Part shown: positions 55,450 to 63,936 of the stretch, one piece after another
Position numbering within the stretch: position 1 is the stretch's first letter
How the letters are laid out: each line of letters opens with the position of its first letter
Assembly (NCBI RefSeq): GCF_002843385.1
Contig: NZ_MVDE01000011.1
Location: forward strand, 62,001-126,000
Reading direction: 5' to 3'
Origin: Labilibaculum manganireducens
GTDB taxonomy: Bacteria > Bacteroidota > Bacteroidia > Bacteroidales > Marinifilaceae
DNA length: 64,000 nucleotides
Position numbers and translations under genes: made by a program
Notes under the pieces: model-generated
What the model was told of the DNA's origin: nothing
The model's input: only the letters and a program-made list of their open reading frames with translations
Database searches by the model: none

Positions 55450-55479
55450 AGCTGTTCTTTTTAGAACAGCTTTTTTTTT
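55450..55479 (+). terminator. Terminator after the M3 peptidase
   Basis: AGCTGTTCT pairs with AGAACAGCT across a T4 loop, followed by nine T. The next 245 bases hold nothing recognised before the YitT promoter. Confidence 0.9.
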
Positions 55480-55701
55480 GATCAAAAATAAAAATGAACA
55501 TAAGTAGTGAAGTTGATTAAGATAATTATGAGTTTTAGTATCATATTAATCAGACGAAATGAACACACAAATATTTTCATAAGTGAAAAATTGACGTCTT
55601 TTTTCTCCAATTTGGATAAATATGTTTTTAAAAATATAGTCTGACAATATTCATCGCTGTTTTACAGGCAGTTGTGGTTTTGTGAATTTTGACAAAAATC
55701 C

Positions 55702-55731
55702 TTGTTATTAAAAGAGGTGCGTCTATTTTTG
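55702..55731 (+). promoter_or_regulatory. Promoter of the YitT-like gene
   Basis: TTG at 55702-55704 and TATTTTTG at 55724-55731 are separated by 19 bases, matching Bacteroidota -33/-7 spacing, 38 bases before ATG 55769. Confidence 0.65.
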
Positions 55732-55768
55732 CCGGCGAATTTTAAACACTTAAACTAACGATTAAAAA

Positions 55769-56671
55769 ATGGCTTTTGTAACCAAAGAAAAATTTTTGTC
55801 AAATGAATGGCTTAGTGCCTATGCGTACTTAATACTGGGAAGTATCATTTTTGCTGTTTCTGACATTTTATTTGTTGTACCTTATAAACTGGCACCAGGA
55901 GGTGTTTATGGTATTGCGACAGTTCTAAACACAATGTTTAGCTGGAAAATCAGTTATTGTACTTTTGCCATGGAAATTCCCTTGGTAATTTTAGGAACAA
56001 TAATTCTAGGCCCTCGATTTGGAGTTAAAACGATTGTGAGTATTGGTGTAATTTTGTTCACAGTTTGGTTTATGGAAACCTTCATTTCTCCGGATTACGC
56101 AAAAGTTATTGCAGATCCAATGCTGAATACAATTGTAGCAGGTGTATTTTATGGAATCTCAATTGGATTCATATTTAAATCACGTGCAACTTCTGGCGGA
56201 TCTGATATCATTGCAATGATTTTGGCCAAATATACTAAGCTTTCGCTGGGTAAGTTGGTGATGATTGTAGATGGTATAATTGTTCTGTTTACACTTGCTC
56301 AACCTAGCGAAACAGGAACAATTGGATGGGAGTTTGCTATTTATTCTTTAATCATTATTTACATTGAAGGTAAGATTATCGATATGGTTGTTAGTGGCGC
56401 AAATTATCACAAGACAGTTATGATAGTTTCAGATCAATTTGAGTCTATTTCTTCAAAAATAAGAGATGATTTGAAACGAGGTGCGACAATTTTTACCGGA
56501 ACCGGAGTTTATTCAGGAGAAGAGAAAAAAATGGTTTATTCTGTAATGAGCCGTAGAGAATTAGAGATTCTTAAACTGCATATTAAAGAGGTGGATCCTT
56601 CTGCTTTTGTTAATGTTACCGAAGCGAATGAAATTCTGGGTGAAGGTTTTAAATCGCTGAATGAAGAATAA
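55769..56671 (+). CDS. YitT-family membrane protein (DUF161-DUF2179)
   Basis: 300 residues with five to six transmembrane helices at the N-terminus (AYLILGSIIFAVSDILFVVP, then PGGVYGIATVLNT, AGVFYGISIGFIFKSRATSG and GSDIIAMILAKYTKLSLGKL). The cytoplasmic C-terminal DUF2179 domain (about 215-295) contains RGATIFTGTGVYSGEEKKMV and VSRREL-type strands. The family is very widespread; a transport role is suspected but no substrate is established. A single-gene unit with its own promoter and terminator. Confidence 0.92.
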   Translation: MAFVTKEKFLSNEWLSAYAYLILGSIIFAVSDILFVVPYKLAPGGVYGIATVLNTMFSWKISYCTFAMEIPLVILGTIILGPRFGVKTIVSIGVILFTVWFMETFISPDYAKVIADPMLNTIVAGVFYGISIGFIFKSRATSGGSDIIAMILAKYTKLSLGKLVMIVDGIIVLFTLAQPSETGTIGWEFAIYSLIIIYIEGKIIDMVVSGANYHKTVMIVSDQFESISSKIRDDLKRGATIFTGTGVYSGEEKKMVYSVMSRRELEILKLHIKEVDPSAFVNVTEANEILGEGFKSLNEE

Positions 56672-56692
56672 GATTATTTTTAAATATTTTTT

Positions 56693-56724
56693 AAAATCCC
56701 TCCCGAATATGGAGGGATTTTTTT
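56693..56724 (+). terminator. Terminator after the YitT-like gene
   Basis: AAAATCCCTCC pairs with GGAGGGATTTT over 11 bp with a 7-base loop and a T tail. Confidence 0.9.
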
Positions 56725-56962
56725 ATTTTTGTTGCTAAGTCTAATGCAGGTTTATTCATTGTGATAAAGAAAATGAATTTATTGTTTGTTAAAAGAGCCT
56801 CTCTGCAATTTAGACTTGTATTGTGTTTGTAATGCACGGAGCAATTTCATTCGTGTTAAAATATATCTGTAAAAAGTTGTGAAATAATTTGATTTTCAAG
56901 AAAATTATTACGTATTTTGCGACCTGTTTGAAAAGCGTTTAAGGAAAAAAATAATCTGGACT

Positions 56963-57205
56963 ATGTCAAGAGTTTGTCAAATTACTGGAAAGAGCGTAAT
57001 GGTTGGGAACAATGTTTCTCACTCAAAAAGAAGAACTAAGAGAAGATTCTATCCAAATCTTTTCGATAAGAAGTTCTATCTTCCTGAAGAGGATCGCTGG
57101 ATTGAGCTAAGGATTTCTGCTGCAGGAGTACGACTAATTAATAAATTAGGAGTAAAAGGTGCACTTACTAAAGCTCAAGAAAAAGGATTTATTAAAAAAT
57201 ACTAA
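56963..57205 (+). CDS. rpmB: 50S ribosomal protein L28
   Basis: 80 residues. [20 protein letters not shown] and [13 protein letters not shown] match bL28, with [18 protein letters not shown] near the end. First gene of the three-gene ribosomal operon rpmB-rpmG-DUF4295 conserved in Bacteroidota. The 238 bases between the YitT terminator and this start must contain the promoter; the TATTTTG at about 56914-56920 is one base short of TAnnTTTG. Confidence 0.97.
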   Translation: MSRVCQITGKSVMVGNNVSHSKRRTKRRFYPNLFDKKFYLPEEDRWIELRISAAGVRLINKLGVKGALTKAQEKGFIKKY

Positions 57206-57218
57206 AAAGGCATAGAAA

Positions 57219-57401
57219 ATGGCTAAAAAAGGTAATAGAGTGCAAGTAATTCTTGAGTGTACTGAGCATAAAGACAGTGGTATACCTGGAACTTCAAGAT
57301 ACATTACTACTAAGAATAAGAAAAACACTCCTGATCGTATGGAGATGAAGAAGTATAATGCAATTTTGAAAAAAGTAACTGTTCACAGAGAAATAAAATA
57401 A
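57219..57401 (+). CDS. rpmG: 50S ribosomal protein L33
   Basis: 60 residues with [20 protein letters not shown] and [20 protein letters not shown]. Only one cysteine remains, so this is the zinc-independent (C-minus) form of bL33. It begins 13 bases after rpmB and ends seven bases before the DUF4295 gene. Confidence 0.97.
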   Translation: MAKKGNRVQVILECTEHKDSGIPGTSRYITTKNKKNTPDRMEMKKYNAILKKVTVHREIK

Positions 57402-57408
57402 TTGAGAT

Positions 57409-57561
57409 ATGGCTAAGAAAGTAGTAGCATCCCTACAAAAAGGTGAAGGCCGTGGTTTCGCTAAAGTAATCAAAATGGTGAAATCTCCTAAATCTGGTGC
57501 ATATTCTTTTAAAGAGGAAATCGTACCGAACGAAAACGTTAAGGATTTCTTTGCTAAATAG
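57409..57561 (+). CDS. DUF4295 ribosomal protein (bL38)
   Basis: A 50-residue basic protein, MAKKVVASLQKGEGRGFAKV at the start and VKDFFAK at the end. DUF4295 proteins are confined to Bacteroidota and follow L33; the Flavobacterium johnsoniae ribosome structure assigned this protein to the large subunit as bL38 (recalled from the literature). It starts seven bases after rpmG and a terminator follows its stop. Its presence is a strong phylum marker. Confidence 0.93.
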   Translation: MAKKVVASLQKGEGRGFAKVIKMVKSPKSGAYSFKEEIVPNENVKDFFAK

Positions 57562-57590
57562 TAAAGACGTTCATATAGCATTGAATATTA

Positions 57591-57624
57591 AAAGCTTCCT
57601 AATAAAATTAGGAAGCTTTTTTTT
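57591..57624 (+). terminator. Terminator of the rpmB-rpmG-bL38 operon
   Basis: AAAGCTTCCTAAT pairs with ATTAGGAAGCTTT over 13 bp with a 3-base loop and a T tract. Confidence 0.93.
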
Positions 57625-57725
57625 ATCTAAAAACATAAGTTTGCTTCTTCAACTCTATTACGTTTATTGTTAATTGCTTGTAAGCTCATTTTTTTGTACT
57701 TTAGCAGGCTAAAATTTAATTAGAA

Positions 57726-58676
57726 ATGGGATTATTTGGAAGTTTTTCGAAATCAAAAAAAGAAAATCTTAATAAAGGACTTGCTAAAACAAAGGATAGT
57801 GTTTTTAAGAAATTAACTCGCGTTGTTGTAGGTAAAGCCACCGTAGATGATGATGTCCTTGATGAATTGGAAGAGGTTTTGATATCTTCAGATGTAGGAG
57901 TCGATACAACCTTGAAAATTATTGGGCGAATAGAAAAACGTGTAGCGGAAGATAAATTTCTTGGGGTATCCGAATTGAATCGCATTCTTAAAGAGGAGAT
58001 TGCGGGTTTGTTGAAGGAAAATAATAAGGGTGATTACGAAACATTTGATTTGCCAAAATCAGATCATCCTTATGTAATAATGGTTGTGGGTGTTAATGGT
58101 GTTGGTAAAACAACAACCATTGGAAAATTAGCTTATCAGTTTAAAAAGGCTGGGAAAAAAGTAACACTTGGTGCAGCAGATACATTTCGTGCGGCTGCCG
58201 TTGATCAGTTAATAATTTGGTCCGAAAGGGTTGGGGTTCCTGTAGTAAATCAGGGAATGGGCGCTGATCCGGCTTCTGTAGCATTTGAAACTCTTACTCA
58301 GGCAAAGGCAAATGATTCTGATGTAGTAATTATTGATACTGCGGGGCGTCTGCACAATAAAATCAACTTAATGAATGAGTTAAGTAAGATTAAACGTGTT
58401 ATGGATCGTGTTGTTCCGGGAGCTCCGCATGAAATTTTATTGGTGTTGGATGGATCAACCGGACAGAATGCTTTTGAGCAGGCAAAACAATTTACCTTAG
58501 CAACCGAAGTAAATGCATTGGCTATTACAAAGCTGGATGGTACTGCAAAAGGAGGAGTTGTTATTGGTGTCTCTGATCAATTTAAAGTGCCTGTAAAATA
58601 TATAGGTATTGGGGAAAGCATGGAAGATCTGCAGGTATTTAATCGAAACGAATTTGTTGATTCGTTATTCAGTTAA
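57726..58676 (+). CDS. ftsY: Signal recognition particle receptor FtsY
   Basis: The SRP receptor GTPase that docks ribosome-nascent chains at the membrane. In 316 residues are the N domain (LEEVLISSDVGVDTTLKI) and the NG GTPase motifs GVNGVGKTTTIGKLA (G1), DTFRAAAVDQL, DTAGRLHNK (G3), TKLDGTAKGG (G4) and IGIGESMEDLQVFN. The acidic A domain seen in E. coli is missing and replaced by a short basic start (MGLFGSFSKSKKENLNKGL), common in this phylum. It is 164 bases after the ribosomal operon terminator. Confidence 0.98.
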   Translation: MGLFGSFSKSKKENLNKGLAKTKDSVFKKLTRVVVGKATVDDDVLDELEEVLISSDVGVDTTLKIIGRIEKRVAEDKFLGVSELNRILKEEIAGLLKENNKGDYETFDLPKSDHPYVIMVVGVNGVGKTTTIGKLAYQFKKAGKKVTLGAADTFRAAAVDQLIIWSERVGVPVVNQGMGADPASVAFETLTQAKANDSDVVIIDTAGRLHNKINLMNELSKIKRVMDRVVPGAPHEILLVLDGSTGQNAFEQAKQFTLATEVNALAITKLDGTAKGGVVIGVSDQFKVPVKYIGIGESMEDLQVFNRNEFVDSLFS

Positions 58677-58699
58677 TCGAATCTCTTGATAATAATTGA

Positions 58700-58732
58700 A
58701 AAGGCTGTCCCCAAAAGGCAGCCTTTGTTATT
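58700..58732 (+). terminator. Terminator-like hairpin after ftsY
   Basis: AAAGGCTG pairs with CAGCCTTT across an 11-base loop; the tail TTGTTATTCTT is only moderately T-rich. Confidence 0.65.
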
Positions 58733-58782
58733 CTTAACTCGCTAATAATTTCAATTCAAATGGAAAAAAGAGTTTTTTCTCT

Positions 58783-58790
58783 TATTTTTG
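58783..58790 (+). promoter_or_regulatory. Candidate -7 box of rimO
   Basis: TTATTTTTG contains TATTTTTG, a TAnnTTTG match, 34 bases before ATG 58824. The TTG frame start at 58788 falls inside the box and is therefore excluded. Confidence 0.6.
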
Positions 58791-58823
58791 CCAAAAATTA
58801 AGTCGTTAAAAGGAAATCTATAT

Positions 58824-60122
58824 ATGAATCAGACGAAAATAAATATTGTTAGTTTAGGTTGTTCAAAGAATTTAGTTGACACTGAGTTGTTGATGAAACA
58901 GCTGGATGCCAATCAATTTCAGGTTGGTTGTGATGTAGAGAATAGTGATGCAAGAACTATCATTATTAATACCTGTGGATTTATTGGGGATGCTAAAGAG
59001 GAGTCGATTGATATGATTCTGCAATATGCAGAAGCAAAAAAAGCTGGAAGAATAGATAAGCTTTTTGTAATGGGTTGTTTGTCGGAGCGTTATCGTGATG
59101 ATTTAGTAAAAGAGATTCCTGAAGTAGATCACTTTTTTGGTAAATTTGAATGGCAATTGATTGTAAAAGAATTAAACAAGGATTATAAACCTGACTTTAA
59201 GAATTTTAGAATGATTACTACGCCTAAGCATTTTGCCTATCTAAAAATCTCTGAAGGGTGTAATAGATCCTGTTCGTATTGTGCCATCCCTATCATTACA
59301 GGGAAGCATGTCTCCAGACCTATGGAAGATATATTGGAAGAGGCAAGGGGACTGGTAAAAGATGGGGTAAAGGAGCTGTTGGTGATTGCTCAGGACTTAT
59401 CATACTATGGATATGATTTATATAACGAATCGAGACTTGCTGAATTGGTTCAGTTGCTTTCTGAAATAGACGGTTTAGAGTGGATTAAGTTACATTATGC
59501 ATATCCTACTCAATTTCCATACGGAATTCTTAAGTTGATGCGTGAGAATCCTAAAGTTTGTCGTTACCTTGATATTGCCCTTCAGCATTCCAGCGATAAT
59601 GTATTAAACTTAATGCGTAGAGGTATTAATCGTGAGAAAACTATTGAGTTGATTACTAAAATTAGAGCGGAGGTTCCGGGAATTACTCTTAGAACTACAA
59701 TGTTGGTTGGACATCCTGGTGAAACTGAAGCCGATATGAAGGATCTTATGGCATTCGTGTCGGAGATGAAGTTTGAACGCTTGGGAGTTTTTCCATATTC
59801 AAATGAAGATGATACTTATGCAGCAATCAATTACGATGATAATATTCCTTTAGAGATAAAGGAAAGCAGGAGGGATGATATCATGGCTTTACAGCAGGAA
59901 ATTTCGAGAGCAGTGAACGAAAAAAGAGTAGGGGAAGAATTAAAAGTTGTAATTGATAGAAAGGATGTTGATTTCTACTACGGACGAACAGAATTTGATT
60001 CATATGAGGTTGACCCTGAGGTTTTAATTCCAATAAATGGAGCCGATCTTAAAATTGGTGAGTTTTACACTGTTCGAATTAACGATTTTGAAGATTACGA
60101 TTTGTTTGGAGAAGTAATATAA
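58824..60122 (+). CDS. rimO: Ribosomal protein S12 methylthiotransferase
   Basis: A radical-SAM enzyme that adds a methylthio group to an aspartate of ribosomal protein S12. 432 residues: the N-terminal UPF0004 domain with INIVSLGCSKNLVDTE and INTCGFIGDAKEES (cluster cysteines), the radical-SAM CxxxCxxC in SEGCNRSCSYCAIP, and a C-terminal TRAM domain (about 365-430). The SKNLVDTE form and the RimO-type C-terminus separate it from MiaB. A bidirectional terminator overlaps its stop codon. Confidence 0.96.
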   Translation: MNQTKINIVSLGCSKNLVDTELLMKQLDANQFQVGCDVENSDARTIIINTCGFIGDAKEESIDMILQYAEAKKAGRIDKLFVMGCLSERYRDDLVKEIPEVDHFFGKFEWQLIVKELNKDYKPDFKNFRMITTPKHFAYLKISEGCNRSCSYCAIPIITGKHVSRPMEDILEEARGLVKDGVKELLVIAQDLSYYGYDLYNESRLAELVQLLSEIDGLEWIKLHYAYPTQFPYGILKLMRENPKVCRYLDIALQHSSDNVLNLMRRGINREKTIELITKIRAEVPGITLRTTMLVGHPGETEADMKDLMAFVSEMKFERLGVFPYSNEDDTYAAINYDDNIPLEIKESRRDDIMALQQEISRAVNEKRVGEELKVVIDRKDVDFYYGRTEFDSYEVDPEVLIPINGADLKIGEFYTVRINDFEDYDLFGEVI

Positions 60123-60157
60123 AAATAAGGCAGATCGATTGATCTGCCTTATTTTTT
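60122..60157. terminator. Bidirectional terminator between rimO and the exonuclease gene
   Basis: A 15-bp perfect stem: AAAATAAGGCAGATC (60122-60136), loop GATT, and GATCTGCCTTATTTT (60141-60155). It has A-rich and T-rich flanks so can work on both strands, and it occupies the whole gap between the two stop codons. Confidence 0.93.
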
Positions 60158-60746
60158 AAAATAAACTTCCTTGTACTTGATACATTCCGGTTTTCTTCAA
60201 CTCAAAGAAACAATCGGCACATGCTTTTACATCAGCGAGAGCATCATGAGCACCGTCAAAACCTTTTTGAAACAGGAATTGATGAAGTTCAGTTAAATTA
60301 GGCCATTTGTAACCACTTCTTCCAGGAATCTTGCAGACATTGGTGGTGGTTTTCATGGTACAAATTTTAGGGATGTCAATCAATCTGCTTTTGATATCTT
60401 TCCTCAGAAATTCAGCTCCAACAATTACTTCATCAAAGCTAATGTTGTGAGCAATTAAAAAATCAGCCTCATTTAATACTTTTGAAAACTCATTCAATAC
60501 TTCAGACAAGTCAATTCCTTCATCAATAGCCTTCTGTGTGGAAATGCCGTGAACATTAGATGCTTCAGGAGGAATTATAAATCCTTCGGGGATAATGATT
60601 CTGTTTGCTCTTTTAATTTCATTGTCCCGACTGTCATAAAGAAGCCAGGCTAGTTGAACGAGTCTGGGCCAGTTATCCAAATCTGTAACGGGAGCATTCC
60701 AGCGTTTTGGCAGGCCGGTTGTTTCTGTATCGAAAAATAAATACAT
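60156..60746 (-). CDS. DnaQ-like 3'-5' exonuclease
   Basis: 196 residues of the DEDD exonuclease superfamily. ExoI is FFDTETTGLP, ExoII lies in FLIAHNISFDEVIVGAEFL, and ExoIII is GFDGAHDALADVKACADCFF with the HxxxxD pattern of DEDDh enzymes. It may proofread or process DNA or RNA ends; it is a stand-alone exonuclease domain and not fused to a polymerase. It ends convergently with rimO and is 58 bases downstream of tpx, across that gene's terminator. Confidence 0.9.
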   Translation of the reverse strand: MYLFFDTETTGLPKRWNAPVTDLDNWPRLVQLAWLLYDSRDNEIKRANRIIIPEGFIIPPEASNVHGISTQKAIDEGIDLSEVLNEFSKVLNEADFLIAHNISFDEVIVGAEFLRKDIKSRLIDIPKICTMKTTTNVCKIPGRSGYKWPNLTELHQFLFQKGFDGAHDALADVKACADCFFELKKTGMYQVQGSLF

Positions 60747-60757
60747 ATTCTTTCTTT

Positions 60758-60787
60758 AAAAAAAAGCTCCATAAAGGAGCTTTTTTA
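60758..60787 (-). terminator. Terminator downstream of tpx
   Basis: AAAAAAGCTCC pairs with GGAGCTTTTTT across a 5-base loop, with A and T tracts on both sides; on the minus strand it ends tpx. Confidence 0.88.
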
Positions 60788-60804
60788 ATTAATTACTGTA
60801 AATG

Positions 60805-61320
60805 TTAAACCAATGCTTTAGCAACTTTTAATGCTGCTTCATAGTTAGGCTCCTCAGTCATTTCTGCTACATATTCTACATATTTTACTTTGTTGTTTTT
60901 ATCAACAACAACAATGCCACGAGCAAGAAGACGTAATTCTTCTACTACAAAACCATATTTTAATCCAAAGTCAAGTTCTTTGTGATCCGAAAGTGTTACT
61001 AAATTTGTAATTCCTTCAGCGCCACAGAAACGACCTAATGCAAATGGTAAATCATTTGATAGGGTAATGATTTGAATATTTTTATCAAGAGAAGCAGCTT
61101 CTTTATTGAATCGATGAGTTTGAGCTGAACAAACGCCGGTATCAATCGATGGAAAAACAGATAGAATCTTCACCTTCCCATCAAAATCAGATAGTTGAAC
61201 AGGAGCAAGTTCTTGGTTAAGGGCTGTGAAATTACTTGCAGTCATTTCAGTTTTTACTTCATTCCCAAGAAGAGTCATTGGGTTTCCTGCAAACGCAACT
61301 TTTTTATTGTTTTTAGTCAT
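60805..61320 (-). CDS. tpx: Thiol peroxidase (atypical 2-Cys peroxiredoxin)
   Basis: 171 residues of the Tpx family, which reduces hydrogen and lipid peroxides using thioredoxin. The peroxidatic cysteine is in SIDTGVCSAQTHRFN and the resolving cysteine in LPFALGRFCGAEGITN, both at standard positions; the start region VAFAGNPMTLLGNEVK also matches. Together with ferritin in the same window it suggests defence against occasional oxygen exposure. It has its own terminator and lies 114 bases downstream of clpC, with the clpC terminator between. Confidence 0.97.
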   Translation of the reverse strand: MTKNNKKVAFAGNPMTLLGNEVKTEMTASNFTALNQELAPVQLSDFDGKVKILSVFPSIDTGVCSAQTHRFNKEAASLDKNIQIITLSNDLPFALGRFCGAEGITNLVTLSDHKELDFGLKYGFVVEELRLLARGIVVVDKNNKVKYVEYVAEMTEEPNYEAALKVAKALV

Positions 61321-61399
61321 AATGATATTTTATTTTGTCGTTTCAATCAAAGGTAATAATTGTTTTGAATTACTCTAAATAAAAATTGAACTGAAATAT

Positions 61400-61434
61400 A
61401 AAAAATAAAGCCGGAAAATATTCCGGCTTTATTT
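61400..61434 (-). terminator. Terminator of clpC
   Basis: AAATAAAGCCGGAA pairs with TTCCGGCTTTATTT over 14 bp with loop AATA. It directly follows the clpC stop codon on the minus strand. Confidence 0.93.
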
Positions 61435-63936
61435 CTATTCAACTACTTTATGTTGTTTCAGAATTTTGGTTGTTATTTTTTGTTTGGCTTTATCAAACCC
61501 AACAGAAATTGTATCGCCTTCTGAAATGCTCGCTCTAATAATGACTTCAGCCATTTCGTCCTCCAAATATTTTTGAATAGCACGTTTTAATGGACGAGCA
61601 CCAAATTGGACATCATATCCTTTTTCAGCAATAAAGTCTTTGGCCGGAGCAGACAATTTAATGTTGTATCCCAGGTCATTAACCCTCTTGTATAATCCAT
61701 CGAGTTCGATATCGATAATTTTATGGATATCTTTTTGGGTTAGAGAATTAAACATGATTAAATCATCAATTCTGTTTAGAAATTCAGGAGCAAATGCTTT
61801 TTTCAGTGCTTTTTGTATAATATTGCTGGTGTAATCATTAGAATCAGTTCCTCCGGATTGGAAGCCGATTCCTTTTCCAAAATCTTTTAATTCTCTACTT
61901 CCTATATTGGAAGTCATTATGATAATACTATTTTTAAAATCAACCTTACGGCCTAAACTATCAGTCAATTGGCCATCATCCAGTACTTGTAACAGTATAT
62001 TGAATACATCCGGATGAGCTTTTTCAATCTCATCTAAAAGTACTACAGAGTAGGGTTTACGTCTAACTTTTTCGGTCAACTGCCCACCTTCTTCATATCC
62101 TACATATCCCGGAGGAGCTCCAACTAATCTTGATACGGCAAACTTCTCCATATATTCACTCATGTCAATTCGTATCAGCGAGTCGTTGCTATCAAACAAA
62201 TAATTTGATAAAACTTTAGCTAGTTGCGTTTTACCAACTCCAGTTGGTCCAAGGAATATAAATGTACCAATTGGTTTGTTTGGATCTTTTAAGCCGGCTC
62301 TATTTCTTTGAATAGCTTTAACTACTTTACTAATGGCGTCTTCTTGTCCAATGACCCTCCCTTGAAGTTCACCAGCCATTTTAACGAGTCGCGAGCCTTC
62401 TGCCTGAGCGATTCTTTTTACAGGAACGCCGGTCATCATAGCTACTACTTCCGCGATATCATCTTCTGAGACCTTTTCTTTTTTAAGGCTAAGTTCTTGT
62501 TCCCATTTGTCTTTTTCCCGCTCTAAATCTTCCGAGTAGCTTTTTTCTTTATCTCTGAAGCTGGCTGCCAGTTCAAATTTCTGAGCCTTAACAGCTTTAA
62601 TTTTGTTTTGGCGGGTTTCCTCAATTTTTTTCTCAAGTTCCTCGATGATCACAGGCACATGAATATTTGATATGTGAACACGCGAACCGGATTCGTCAAG
62701 AGCATCAATTGCTTTATCAGGAAGATGTCTGTCACTTATGTATCTGGATGTTAGCTTTACGCAAGCTTCAATTGCTTCTTTTGTATAGAAAACATTATGA
62801 TGGTCTTCGTATCGTTCTTTGATATTATTTAGGATTTCTATTGTTTCCTCAGGAGAAGTTGGCTCAACCATAACTTTCTGAAAGCGTCTTTCTAAAGCAC
62901 CATCTTTTTCGATGTTTTGACGATACTCATCAAGGGTTGTAGCACCAATGCATTGAATTTCACCTCTAGCCAAGGCAGGTTTAAGCATATTTGCAGCATC
63001 AAGCGATCCGGTAGCACCGCCAGCTCCTACAATTGTGTGGATTTCATCGATAAAAAGAATAATATCATTCGTTTTTGAGAGCTCATTTAAAATGGCTTTC
63101 ATACGTTCTTCGAACTGACCCCGGTATTTTGTTCCTGCAACAATTGATGCCAAATCAAGAGAGACAACTCTTTTTCCAAATAAAACCCGCGATACCTTTT
63201 TTTGAATGATTCTTAATGCAAGTCCTTCAGCGATAGCTGATTTTCCAACGCCTGGTTCGCCGATTAAAATAGGATTGTTCTTTTTTCTACGACTTAGAAT
63301 TTGTGCAAGTCTCTCAATTTCAATCTCTCTTCCAACAATTGGATCCAGTGTACCTTCTTCTGCTGATTTTGTGATGTCAATACCAAAATTATCCAGTACA
63401 GGAGTTTCAGATTTTCCTCTGGCAGTTGTTCTTTTGGATTCTCCACCAAATTGCCCACTTTTTCCTTCACTGTCTTCTGGCGTATAGTCAGCCTGAGCTT
63501 TTGGGAAAAGTGTTTTTAAATTCTCTTTCACCTTATTGTAATCAATAGTATTGTCTTCTAATACTTGAGTTACCAAACTTTTTTCATCTTTTAAAATGGC
63601 TAAAAGAAGGTGGCTTGTATCTATCGTATTGTTTTTTAATGCCTTAGCTTCAAGATATATTAATTTAAGAACACGTTCTGCTGACCTTTGCAGAGGAATA
63701 TTATTTTGATCCAAGTCAGAAATAGTATCTGATTTTAGATTTTTCTCTATGTTTTTTCGAATATCGTAAAGGTCAACTCCTAACGAAATTAGAATGTCGA
63801 CAGCAATACCTTCACCTTCACGAAGAATCCCTAAAAACAAATGTTCTGTTCCAATAGCATTGTTTCCAAGCCTTTCAGCTTCCTCTTTGCTATAAGAAAG
63901 TACATCTTTAATACGAGGTGAAAATTTAGAATCCAT
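61435..63936 (-). CDS. clpC: ATP-dependent Clp protease ATP-binding subunit ClpC
   Basis: 833-residue Hsp100 unfoldase that feeds proteins to ClpP. The N-terminus has two Clp-N repeats (SKEEAERLGNNAIGTEHLFL, then LEAKALKNNTIDTSHLLLAI). AAA-1 has Walker A GEPGVGKSAIAEG and Walker B IILFIDEIHT. The middle has a UVR-like motif (AVKAQKFELAASFRDKEK), diagnostic for ClpC rather than ClpA or ClpB. AAA-2 has GPTGVGKTQLAKVL and VVLLDEIEKAHPDVF. No ctsR or mcsAB neighbours are seen. The 64 bases upstream to the window end are AT-rich with no clean promoter box. Confidence 0.97.
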   Translation of the reverse strand: MDSKFSPRIKDVLSYSKEEAERLGNNAIGTEHLFLGILREGEGIAVDILISLGVDLYDIRKNIEKNLKSDTISDLDQNNIPLQRSAERVLKLIYLEAKALKNNTIDTSHLLLAILKDEKSLVTQVLEDNTIDYNKVKENLKTLFPKAQADYTPEDSEGKSGQFGGESKRTTARGKSETPVLDNFGIDITKSAEEGTLDPIVGREIEIERLAQILSRRKKNNPILIGEPGVGKSAIAEGLALRIIQKKVSRVLFGKRVVSLDLASIVAGTKYRGQFEERMKAILNELSKTNDIILFIDEIHTIVGAGGATGSLDAANMLKPALARGEIQCIGATTLDEYRQNIEKDGALERRFQKVMVEPTSPEETIEILNNIKERYEDHHNVFYTKEAIEACVKLTSRYISDRHLPDKAIDALDESGSRVHISNIHVPVIIEELEKKIEETRQNKIKAVKAQKFELAASFRDKEKSYSEDLEREKDKWEQELSLKKEKVSEDDIAEVVAMMTGVPVKRIAQAEGSRLVKMAGELQGRVIGQEDAISKVVKAIQRNRAGLKDPNKPIGTFIFLGPTGVGKTQLAKVLSNYLFDSNDSLIRIDMSEYMEKFAVSRLVGAPPGYVGYEEGGQLTEKVRRKPYSVVLLDEIEKAHPDVFNILLQVLDDGQLTDSLGRKVDFKNSIIIMTSNIGSRELKDFGKGIGFQSGGTDSNDYTSNIIQKALKKAFAPEFLNRIDDLIMFNSLTQKDIHKIIDIELDGLYKRVNDLGYNIKLSAPAKDFIAEKGYDVQFGARPLKRAIQKYLEDEMAEVIIRASISEGDTISVGFDKAKQKITTKILKQHKVVE

